Below are positions 20,401 to 23,787 of a stretch of 23,787 bases of DNA, one piece after another (the first letter of the stretch is position 1; the number at the start of each line of letters is the position of its first letter). This DNA comes from a virus. The notes beneath the pieces are model-generated. The model had not been told where the DNA came from, ran no database searches, and saw nothing but the letters and a program-made list of their open reading frames with translations. Where the stretch lies: the IMG/VR virus record IMGVR_UViG_3300021185_003900, positions 1 through 23,787 of that record; one strand, written 5' to 3'. A program made the position numbers and the translations under genes.

Positions 20401-22663
20401 ATACGGTGGTAATGCGGCAACAGTTCAAACTGCAGGAATGTATTTTGAGAATGCTGTAAACACTGGATTACAAATCGAACAAAGAATGGGTACAAGAGAT
20501 GCATTCTTACACTTAGCAAAAATTGTAGAACATGTTGTAGGTGGTAAGTCAATCACAACTACATTGTTCCCAAGAACAGGAAAATATTACACTGGTGACA
20601 TCGTAACTAAATACGAATACTGGAACGGTATTCCTTCTTATAGTAATACTGCTCAGGATATGGCAACTGTTGGTGCAAATCCAGATACTTGTATTGCTGC
20701 TCGTAAGTTAACTGAAATTGTTGCTAACGCGGTTGATGATAATATTGAAACAAGAAACACAATACCTGAAAGAATTGATGTATTACAAACATGGATGGCA
20801 GATTCATTTGTAACTTCTAAGGAAGCAGTTGAAAGAAGATCTGATATCTTTGCAGAAGCTGTTATTACATACTTATCAAAAGAATGGAACGCGCTAAGTT
20901 TCCCTGATGCAAAATGCAGAAGAGATATTGGTTATATCATTGATTCTATATCACACGATATACAACATGATACTAATTTTGCTACATTACAATCTGCAGG
21001 TATTTACTTCGAGAATGGAGTTTCTGTACTTCCGGTTGATACTCAAAATCAATATGCTGATGTATTACAATTATTAGGTGATGCAGTTGAGCAGGTAGTT
21101 CAAGAAATACCAGTAACTAACGCAAGCAATTATACACTAACTCCGCAGAATACATTAGGTACGGCTGCAACTGCAACTGAAGGTACTCAGGTACATGCAT
21201 TGGTTGGAATCATTGAACAATCAATTCGTGATAATGATACAGATGCAATACCAAGACCAACATCTACTGCAGGTTGGGTTGATGCAGAATTAACAGCAGC
21301 TGCAAGTAAGATTGTTGATAATACAGAAGAACTTGCTGCCGATGTAACTGAGTTTATTAATAGTAACTTCAAGGTACTTGATTATAGTAAAGCAAAATGT
21401 AGAAGAGATACAGGATACTTACTTGATGCATTCAGCTTCGACTTGAACTTTGGTGGTAACAGTGCTTCAAGATGGAATGCTGATTTCTACTTCTGGAATC
21501 AAGTTTACAGATTGCCTGAAGATCAAAGAACACCTACTGCCAAGTCATATCGTCAGTTAGGTAAAATTTGTAAGGATATCGTAATCGGTGAATACCCAGG
21601 TCAATCAATACTTGGAGAACTAGGTACGGAAGTTGAAAGTAAGAAGGTTGAAGGATTAGCAAATATCTTCTATGAAACTCAATTGTATAATGATACTAAG
21701 TACTTGCCTGTATTACTTGAAGCTGATTACACGTATAGTAATTCAATCTTTACAGATGCTCAATCAATTATCGGTCAAAGAAGAAAGCAATTACAGAAAG
21801 ATACTGTAAGACACGTTAACTCTGCTTACAACTTCATTGATATTAACTTGACAAGAAGAGATGCTAGGAACTTATTAACAGCGGTTGTTAATGACTTTGC
21901 TTACGATAAGTTTAATCCTGATGTCCCACAACCAACATACAGTGACAACGGTTCACAGAATGCCGTAAGAACATATACTGCTTCGTTCTTTAACTATGAC
22001 GGAACTCATGTATTCCCAGTATTCAATCCTTCCGATTCAACATTAGGATTAAAATATAAAGGATCTGTTAGTTCTTTCTCAGATCTAAGTACTATTACTG
22101 GAATGAAACCAAAATGGTCTTACATTGTTGCTACTGATTATGCAACTAACTTCTATGCCGGCGATATATATTATTGGAATGGTAGTGCTTGGACCGCAGC
22201 TGGTCAAAACAATACCGATCTGCTTGATGCCTTTGCTGGTGCATGGACAAGAATGAAAACTTACATCAACACCAACTTAGCTCCAGATGCTGAACATCAG
22301 AACATGATTACAGGTCTATTTGATGATTGTCTTACTGACAATATATTGAGACCTGAAACATTGATCTTCGGATCATTGGTTGAATCCATTGCTCACCAGT
22401 TCAACGGTGCATCTGCAGGTGTTAACAGAAACGCATTACCACTTAACTTTAGAAACTTAGGTGCTGCTATATCAGCAATCGCTTCTGTACTAAATGAGAA
22501 TGGCGGTCGTATTCGTTGGTCAGGTGCTGATGAATTGAATAACCAGTACTTCGCAAGAGGTCTAAGAATTAACGGTAGAACAGGTCGTATTGAAGGCCGA
22601 CCATTTACCTCATCGGTTCGTAAGTTAGCAAGACGTGCTTCGAACTCGAGAGCGGTAGTTTAA
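11414..22663 (+). CDS. Giant mosaic fibre/adhesin-like virion protein (3749 aa)
   Basis: 3749 residues in one uninterrupted frame. Order: a fibre-type attachment segment (1-50; MAKISELPPI, RSEDLFVIVN); Asn/Thr/Ser-rich solenoid repeats (about 53-370); a second attachment-like segment (378-407); a beta-helix domain of pectate-lyase style opening with HVDAASGDDSNLGTMLAPVK (about 417-790); then an interleaved array of two repeat families up to about 3500; and a basic C-terminus (GLRINGRTGRIEGR, SVRKLARRASNS). Family 1 is a roughly 100-residue beta unit (TATYDPATG ... HTFVSA), nine copies. Family 2 is a helical module with Cys-x-Arg-Asp, eleven copies at Cys 828, 966, 1311, 2075, 2215, 2373, 2676, 2816, 2980, 3168 and 3329, plus a degenerate twelfth at 3480. 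Start: AAGGA at 11398-11402 and a perfect late promoter. It is probably a long peripheral fibre or host-contact protein; this is inferred from composition and neighbours, and no enzymatic motif is seen. Confidence 0.85.
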   Translation: MAKISELPPITGGNTRSEDLFVIVNLVQGDDGTSNITRKELVEAIQYEIFSRIKITGGTISGVVMSDSRLNNVEIDNSEIEDTIFRRGSIDDTVITNSDANNIVMTYSTFNLGHLENNTANNITITYSDFSEGTGNNNTFDNTTLFTGTANNFSIFNSTVNNSIITNSEFNDGTGNNVTLTNSTIDDSTITDSTANNLTIGFSSFADGTLSNSTANNLVINASTFNDGDINNSDISGGTADAVDITNSTYTDGTVVNADISDSDFTTGTITDSTANNVVITSSEFNDGTGNNVTLTNSTIDRSLISGSEIVDSEFTGTMENVVSTNMTIRSSTADGLGANNSTFENGGIEQSTFTGGVIDKSRLADFDMDLTKEFEAPMDEESYFAIRNEKTGDTEQISYKQLFDEVSKSTAQALKVHVDAASGDDSNLGTMLAPVKTLERAFELCLEKAGGELNRNAINNAVHISVGPGTYYTKGNLMLPDDCSCTSTAGQYATVIELLPGYENNNGILVGSGGYVQGFGYQNFKVDNFDFPEGGFAIAYRPGAKLLRSPYLRDSTQLSNFLRQDVEPPLNPYNSKGTLADLGQTFVLEANITGNSSTPADSLWKLDDEIQFSSGGVGYLSWDDSLDALQGTVPGDVANLRTIRVRNLKNGQGFAVGDTITSESGGTGKIQSIGIDDFPNRAVGRGGGCVLADRRVLDTDSLYTYVLCFGFTPRTQNGLGYVARDGAGVNGIGSLSIFVRCAFYALNGGQMTLNNSGTQFGDISMRAKGTTQFFAPKSTTQTIVGNTEFAQSIDYSADLVIDDMVDYLTSNTANGGLGYQEYDSEKCLRDSGIVLDGTGYDIALDTNYWGRLGGITYRSPISYVVPGEQLEETKGALEYLRDQTKQVFISGDSEINQRIETSFSELLNVLEYGEENINPIIWRDTSIPRTASRRLLQDNKELITGELIDWIENNDEFYAYDSKACRRDVSDYILPAVKNDMLFDTNYNSVTAGRAYYMMAAKTVMENQNNETVAAYERLKDQTNKLIDGDSYVASDRLDDSYDNILQILENKGTKFNPTTATYDPSTGLSVITLGGSKGLTVSNATYDPATGIMEATVGLKHEVKTGDHIWMKPESIIFSCNMGSGVQNHASPAAHHPYYNKPCPVIGVSATTVRLNVGTGGTGQVPHTFVSATPNAFTKGHGLSEGSYVLLKTGGLVFSCTRDNHRTRTGYPRAGDPAAGTPVEVLGANASKITIDVGKSAIVDEHKFVSALPNAVSTLGDNITWSNNSSIPAAKRDARKQLQANRTFLQDMIEGYVEDTYYRYDSNKCRRDVTQYILPAVERDILTGSNYNAIQTGIAYRAGTTLADNVINNQLPQTLGSMDTLKTRLNNTTVGFTPSDASYNPASGIMVATIGSGHGLVTGDHIRFAFEGIVHSCDAGSGVANHPSPQAHHPYYNKPCPIIAHDDTTITMQVGKSTNYPHTFVSAVTNAIMPADAVGAQFTPTTATYDPATGKFEATVGKHTLQPGDYVQFSDGGIVFSCDTGSGVQNDAVPAAHHPYFNHPCPVHSVTTNTIVMMVGTGGTGQYPHTFVSAADNSITEIIGLSDSASIHRSDEAIDKVKQILNSGNKIYTPSNATYNPVTGLTEITVGAHDLQIGDEVLLAPDSLTFTCATDGNATQHTYPTTTITSFTPTTASYVPSTGEFTANIGPHKLTIGDEIEFATRGITFTCELDGNLTTHSAPEPHHPFYKKPVKITSVDGDTIGCNVGAVANGGGVHTFVSAITNAIKGERQHPAYKKPVVVAQTSATSFTVNVGPSSDVSVHTFVSATANSVKTAKYISTHTPYNATYDASTGEFVAFIGKHAFEAGDMIMLKPNSVIMTCDLDGGVTEHAAPAAHHPAYRTPVELLSVTADSITMNIGTGTGGVHTFVRADVGAIDSDALVFTDPASYVKHYTPTTATYNAVSGASVITIPGHDLTTEDYVEFTPYSFTFTCAQDGNATEHSYPRKGDFNYRTPMQVIGVSGNDVTVQLIASSGGAHTFVSVAKECVSKVTYNSQGQYAREQLQQNKEYLAKDVSAYLDTQYFTFDGEKCTRDSGFILDAVRRDIATDGNWNSQFMGLGYVTGSAGANKVINDQLTETLASVAFLKAKVAADPNVTGTALTRANQSFDEITTIMGGGSASATRWGAVAALSDGHNNAGNQILLNKAFIQAEVAAYIAQEFPTLTYDNAACQRDTGYLVDSIIQDVKFGGNTCSVNFARLYFENAVSVLPADQIEPTYKTWEHIAEVVWQIIRDITVTVTTGNAVSQDESGSDYGFEIANLGRDRVNIITKVISENTLDFLPKYIEPNYELDMVDAADAIDGQSENLSLAVIDMLRDDHNGLPFKSAVCERDIGIMVDALSRDIEYGGNENLLEVFDYYFRKFDSQSADYEQQRSTNVLPIEVKGQFRTLSNYEDTANVSGLREAINVLPYEQRLPTQLAFRRLAGQVGPIVAGVQQAQTNPKFTATDASYDPATGIFVATIPAGHLLDTGSVVYLKPNGFTFSCDMGQGGGVTNHAAPQPHHPFYNKGVKVISSTATTITLNVGDGGSGQQPHTFVSALADSISTGPYHLTDGTAASVAKSGEAAQLIYAIADLIDNTNIEESEMPTLVKASFDPNRTLARKQLQRNRDFIIDELQGYLQDRYYVFDGDKCKRDVNMLIDAVKTDILTGSNHNAVLNGTAYRINTVGTNKVINEQLTETVKGIEFARDKAIEAVTDGAMKIKTAEAFNEIIDIMVNGRAAADAIVYGTEGPGPSRLNGRSQLLNNRTFLIAEMTAWLAANRPSHSYDVAKCERDTGYALDAIAHDIQFGGNFATLNFTKLYFENGVNVGLPADQIEPSAAAFAHLGDCANLIVQDTDIGGLKSAGNTETQNVLGANAGVLVGGIAESLFDITSTAISSGTMLMAPSQVFPDPASFGTVNQTAYAEIEAIKDSVGTGLLAYLSEFFQVLPYSETKCRRDTGYIIDAISHDIQYGGNAATVQTAGMYFENAVNTGLQIEQRMGTRDAFLHLAKIVEHVVGGKSITTTLFPRTGKYYTGDIVTKYEYWNGIPSYSNTAQDMATVGANPDTCIAARKLTEIVANAVDDNIETRNTIPERIDVLQTWMADSFVTSKEAVERRSDIFAEAVITYLSKEWNALSFPDAKCRRDIGYIIDSISHDIQHDTNFATLQSAGIYFENGVSVLPVDTQNQYADVLQLLGDAVEQVVQEIPVTNASNYTLTPQNTLGTAATATEGTQVHALVGIIEQSIRDNDTDAIPRPTSTAGWVDAELTAAASKIVDNTEELAADVTEFINSNFKVLDYSKAKCRRDTGYLLDAFSFDLNFGGNSASRWNADFYFWNQVYRLPEDQRTPTAKSYRQLGKICKDIVIGEYPGQSILGELGTEVESKKVEGLANIFYETQLYNDTKYLPVLLEADYTYSNSIFTDAQSIIGQRRKQLQKDTVRHVNSAYNFIDINLTRRDARNLLTAVVNDFAYDKFNPDVPQPTYSDNGSQNAVRTYTASFFNYDGTHVFPVFNPSDSTLGLKYKGSVSSFSDLSTITGMKPKWSYIVATDYATNFYAGDIYYWNGSAWTAAGQNNTDLLDAFAGAWTRMKTYINTNLAPDAEHQNMITGLFDDCLTDNILRPETLIFGSLVESIAHQFNGASAGVNRNALPLNFRNLGAAISAIASVLNENGGRIRWSGADELNNQYFARGLRINGRTGRIEGRPFTSSVRKLARRASNSRAVV
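11918..11970 (+). repeat. 53-nt internal repeat, copy 1
   Basis: Encodes EFNDGTGNNVTLTNSTI and the start of an Asp codon. It aligns without gaps to 12263-12315. I count 5 differences in 53 nt, all at third codon positions and all silent. Confidence 0.85.
12263..12315 (+). repeat. 53-nt internal repeat, copy 2
   Basis: Second copy of the segment at 11918-11970, 345 nt (115 codons) downstream and in the same frame. The encoded peptide is identical, while codons for Glu, Asn, Thr, Asn and Thr differ only in the third base. Confidence 0.85.
12545..12634 (+). repeat. Internal copy of the fibre attachment segment
   Basis: Residues 378-407 (MDEESYFAIRNEKTGDTEQI ... LFDEV) have the same layout as residues 16-46 at the N-terminus (RSEDLFVIVN ... 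SNITRKELVEAI): acidic pair, aromatic, V/I-x-N, a Thr/Asp turn, then I-(T/S)-x-K-x-L-x-(E/D)-x-(I/V). This suggests that the downstream part, from the beta-helix on, once began its own protein and was fused behind the solenoid. Confidence 0.5.
12659..13790 (+). other. Beta-helix (pectate-lyase-like) domain of the giant protein
   Basis: Residues about 416-792. The opening KVHVDAASGDDSNLGTMLAP followed by VKTLERAFELC is the usual 'V-D-x-x-x-G-x-D-x-x-x-G-T-x-x-x-P-x-x-T-x-x-x-A' entry to phage right-handed beta-helices. VHISVGPGTYY follows. No polysaccharide-lyase catalytic set can be identified, so a structural or binding role is as likely as depolymerase activity. The downstream boundary is approximate. 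Confidence 0.5.
13870..14440 (+). repeat. Cys-x-Arg-Asp helical modules 1 and 2
   Basis: Module 1 has Cys828 in SEKCLRDSG and module 2 has Cys966 in SKACRRDVS. Module 2 is preceded by a helix of the type RRLLQDNKELITGELIDWI and followed by the T/D-x-N-Y-N-x-V ... AYY end. This is the start of the helical repeat family. Confidence 0.7.
14646..14654 (+). repeat. 9-bp direct repeat, left flank of nested beta unit
   Basis: CTAAAGGAC, part of codons for Ser-Lys-Gly-Leu. The identical 9-mer recurs at 14952-14960, 306 nt later and in the same reading frame. Confidence 0.75.
14952..14960 (+). repeat. 9-bp direct repeat, right flank of nested beta unit
   Basis: CTAAAGGAC, part of codons for Thr-Lys-Gly-His. 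Together with 14646-14654 it brackets the nested unit at exactly the point where the outer unit breaks and resumes. Confidence 0.75.
15230..15541 (+). repeat. Cys-x-Arg-Asp helical module 3
   Basis: The helix ARKQLQANRTFLQDMIEGYV, then YYRYDSNKCRRDVTQYILPA with Cys1311, TGSNYNA and a helical tail (INNQLPQTL). It sits between beta units b and c. Confidence 0.7.
15545..16171 (+). repeat. Beta units c and d in tandem
   Basis: Two complete units: FTPSDASYNPASG to HTFVSAVTNAI, and FTPTTATYDPATG to HTFVSAADNSI. Both carry the fingerprint FxC or HSC, an Asn-His or Asn-Asp, then AHHPY(Y/F)N(K/H)PCP. The unit period is about 106 codons. Confidence 0.75.
16250..16873 (+). repeat. Beta units e and f: unit f nested inside unit e
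   Basis: Unit e begins (YTPSNATYNPVTG ... FTCATDGNATQHTYP), breaks at about 16426, and resumes at about 16733 with RQHPAYKKPVVVAQT to HTFVSATANSV. Complete unit f (FTPTTASYVPSTG to HTFVSAITNAI) fills the gap. The break point lies in a different loop from that of unit b. Confidence 0.65.
16880..17515 (+). repeat. Beta units g and h in tandem
   Basis: Unit g runs from HTPYNATYDASTG to HTFVRADVGAI and unit h from YTPTTATYNAVSG to HTFVSVAKECV. Unit h lacks the HHP pair (it has RKGDFNYRTP), while g keeps AAHHPAYRTP. Confidence 0.7.
17520..18720 (+). repeat. Cys-x-Arg-Asp helical modules 4, 5 and 6
   Basis: Cys2075 (GEKCTRDSG), Cys2215 (NAACQRDTG) and Cys2373 (SAVCERDIG). Module 5 shows the GGN ... 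LYFENAV ending typical of the later copies; module 4 shows the DGNWNS ending of the earlier subtype. Module 6 has GGN but a divergent end (DYYFRKF). Confidence 0.7.
18869..19190 (+). repeat. Beta unit i, isolated among helical modules
   Basis: A complete unit from FTATDASYDPATG to HTFVSALADSI, with the HAAPQPHHPFYNKG block. It stands alone between helical modules 6 and 7. Its DNA shares long identical stretches with units a and d around TACGATCCTGCTAC. Confidence 0.75.
19320..21915 (+). repeat. Cys-x-Arg-Asp helical modules 7 to 12
   Basis: Cys2676, 2816, 2980, 3168 and 3329, in (K/E)RD or RRD contexts followed by (T/I)GY(I/L/A)(I/L)D(A/S). Copies 8, 9 and 11 carry GGN; copies 8-10 carry YFENGV/YFENAV. 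The twelfth (INLTRRDARNLLTAVVNDFA) has Thr3480 where the Cys should be. Spacing in this stretch is about 140 to 190 codons. Confidence 0.75.
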
Positions 22664-22687
22664 AAAATATAAAAAGGAATAAGAGAG

Positions 22688-23113
22688 ATGGCAGTTACAA
22701 CAATTACAACGAGTCAGGCACCTGACGCAAAACCAGTTGCGATTAATAAGATCGTATCGACTAACTGGCAAATAATTGCAGATGTACCTCAATATAAAGT
22801 TCCTGAGTTAGTCTTTGGTGGTTCTGAAACAGTTGAGCCTGGTGTTGGTGAAATTATCTCACCTCTTGTATTGTGTAATATTACAGCAAGCACCGTCTTA
22901 ATTGATTTAAGATTCCACAGAGAAGATGTTAACGCAGAGTTTTATGTATTGAGAAATATGCCTGTACCCGCATACGAAACAATACCTATCCCATTGAATG
23001 GTCAGTTTTTGAAAAGTGGAGATTTATTAGAGATCATCGCAGATACCGATTTAGCAGTTCATGCTACACTATCATTCACTCAGGGTCAATCTGAAGAAGA
23101 TGATGTTGTATAA
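22688..23113 (+). CDS. Small beta-rich virion structural protein
   Basis: 141 residues. Alternating hydrophobic strands, with VLIDLRFHRED, VPAYETIPIPLNGQFLKSGD and LLEIIADTD, end in an acidic tail (QSEEDDVV). The 'IPLNGQFLKSGDLLE' and 'HATLSF' elements match a small beta-sandwich protein found beside fibre genes in marine T4-like phages; its function is not established to my knowledge. No signal peptide or membrane segment is seen. It follows the giant gene by 24 nt with a strong ribosome site (AAGGA 22674-22678, 9 nt before the ATG), so it is probably expressed with it. Possible roles are a fibre connector or a particle decoration protein; neither can be chosen from the sequence. Confidence 0.75.
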   Translation: MAVTTITTSQAPDAKPVAINKIVSTNWQIIADVPQYKVPELVFGGSETVEPGVGEIISPLVLCNITASTVLIDLRFHREDVNAEFYVLRNMPVPAYETIPIPLNGQFLKSGDLLEIIADTDLAVHATLSFTQGQSEEDDVV

Positions 23114-23115
23114 AC

Positions 23116-23134
23116 TTAATAAATATATTATTAA
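23116..23134 (+). repeat. AT-only inverted repeat (TTAATAA-ATATA-TTATTAA)
   Basis: Perfect 7-bp arms with a 5-nt spacer, starting 3 nt after the upstream stop codon. Being only A/T it would form a weak hairpin. It could aid promoter opening, be a protein-binding palindrome, or be chance in AT-rich DNA. Confidence 0.4.
23118..23125 (+). promoter_or_regulatory. Candidate late promoter octamer (AATAAATA)
   Basis: AATAAATA lies in the 51-nt gap before the collagen-like gene, 39 nt ahead of its ATG. It matches NATAAATA. It lies inside a 7-bp-arm inverted repeat (23116-23134) and is followed by TAATAAGGT (23132-23140), the same 9-mer found after the promoter at 11375. Confidence 0.5.
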
Positions 23135-23164
23135 TAAGGTTTGAACTTTAAGGAAACAAAATAA

Positions 23165-23787
23165 ATGGCCAGTAGATTTGGAACATTAACAGGAAAGAAT
23201 CAGATTATCGGACACGGTGTTCCGCAAGCTTTTCCTGTCACTTTAGATCCATCACCGTTTGAAGGTGCTGTCATCTATGCCGATAACGGAGAGTTAAGAT
23301 ACTCCGACGGAACCGCATGGTTACCGTTAGGCACAGGTCCTCAGGGAACGACAGGCGATCAGGGTATTCAAGGCAATCAAGGTGTCCAAGGTGATTACGG
23401 TCCTGGCTTCTCTATCATTGGTTCTGTAGCTGATGTTGATACAGGTGGTGATCCTCAAGCAACTTTAAACGCAGCATTTACCTCGCCTAATATTGGTGAA
23501 GGTGTTATTGATGAAGCTGACGATGAGTTGTGGATTTGGGATGGAACCAATTGGGTTAATATTGGTGGCTTCCGTGGTGAACAAGGTCTACAAGGTATTC
23601 AGGGTACGCAAGGTGCTCAAGGTCAATTAGGTTACGAAGGTATTCAAGGCCATAGAGGATTCCGTGGTAATCAAGGTGTACAAGGTACTCAAGGTTTCCA
23701 GGGTATTCAAGGTGACTTAGGTTTCCAAGGAACACAAGGATCAATTGGACCACAAGGTACGCAAGGCTTTACGGGTATTCAAGGTAA
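23165..23787 (+). CDS. Collagen-like fibre protein (3' end outside window)
   Basis: 207 residues are visible with no stop before the window end. Residues 1-57 form a small N-terminal domain ending in LRYSDGTAWLPLG. A first Gly-x-y block covers about 58-81 (GPQGTTGDQGIQGNQGVQG). A globular spacer follows (82-134) containing DDELWIWDGTNWVNIGG, a Trp-rich module seen in other marine phage fibres. A second, longer Gly-x-y block runs from 135 to the window end. The triplets are mostly Gly-x-Gln (GIQ, GTQ, GVQ, GFQ) with few prolines, so any triple helix would be stabilised by Gln rather than hydroxyproline. Start: ATG 23165 with AAGGA at 23150-23154. It is probably a trimeric fibre or appendage of the particle. 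Confidence 0.85.
   Translation, partial: MASRFGTLTGKNQIIGHGVPQAFPVTLDPSPFEGAVIYADNGELRYSDGTAWLPLGTGPQGTTGDQGIQGNQGVQGDYGPGFSIIGSVADVDTGGDPQATLNAAFTSPNIGEGVIDEADDELWIWDGTNWVNIGGFRGEQGLQGIQGTQGAQGQLGYEGIQGHRGFRGNQGVQGTQGFQGIQGDLGFQGTQGSIGPQGTQGFTGIQG

Noticed and set aside
23556-23753. Minus-strand open frame opposite the collagen-like repeats
   Set aside because: Regular Gly-x-Gln codons produce a stop-free antisense frame. The predicted product is a low-complexity Leu/Tyr-rich string with no gene signals.
23570-23787. Short repeated GGTATTCAAGG-like DNA as a CRISPR or iteron array
   Set aside because: The repeats are in frame with Gly-x-Gln codons, have no unique spacers of constant length, and belong to a collagen-like gene.

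Overview
This window is a stretch of the virion-structure (late) region of a T4-like marine tailed phage with a contractile tail. The evidence is a recognisable T4 gp8-type baseplate wedge protein, a DUF4815 structural protein of the kind found in marine T4-like phages, fibre proteins with S74-chaperone and collagen-like domains, and T4-type late-promoter octamers (NATAAATA) in the few intergenic gaps. All eight genes are on the + strand, packed with gaps of 0 to about 50 nt. The DNA is AT-rich and nearly all stops are TAA. The style fits phages of AT-rich marine hosts such as Pelagibacter/SAR11 or Prochlorococcus/Synechococcus. No host-specific gene is present, so the host cannot be decided. 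There are no tRNAs, integrase, insertion sequences or CRISPR arrays. The window starts inside one gene and ends inside another.

Layout. 1-520: C-terminal part of a structural protein with a plastocyanin-like Cys/His/Met motif. 524-2410: subtilisin-family (S8) protease whose catalytic Asp position appears to be Glu. 2456-4420: gp8-like baseplate wedge protein, about twice the T4 length, with an inserted beta domain. 4436-9871: 1811-residue DUF4815 protein. 9883-10068: 61-residue charged helical protein. 10069-11364: tail-fibre-like protein ending in an S74 self-cleaving chaperone. 11414-22663: a 3749-residue mosaic fibre-like protein taking up nearly half the window. 22688-23113: small beta-rich structural protein. 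23165-end: collagen-like fibre protein, cut by the window edge.

How the parts probably work together. gp8 and the DUF4815 protein should be baseplate or tail-base components. The S74 protein, the giant mosaic protein and the collagen-like protein look like peripheral fibres or adhesins. The small proteins between them may be connectors or assembly factors. Two maturation activities are encoded side by side, the subtilase and the S74 autoprotease, so proteolytic finishing of this virion is plausible.

The most notable structure is inside the giant protein. It interleaves two repeat families: a roughly 100-residue beta unit (nine copies) and a helical module with a Cys-x-Arg-Asp signature (eleven copies plus one that lost the Cys). 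In two places a complete beta unit is nested inside another beta unit. One of these nested units is flanked by a 9-bp direct repeat exactly 306 nt apart, in frame, which looks like a trace of how the protein grew.
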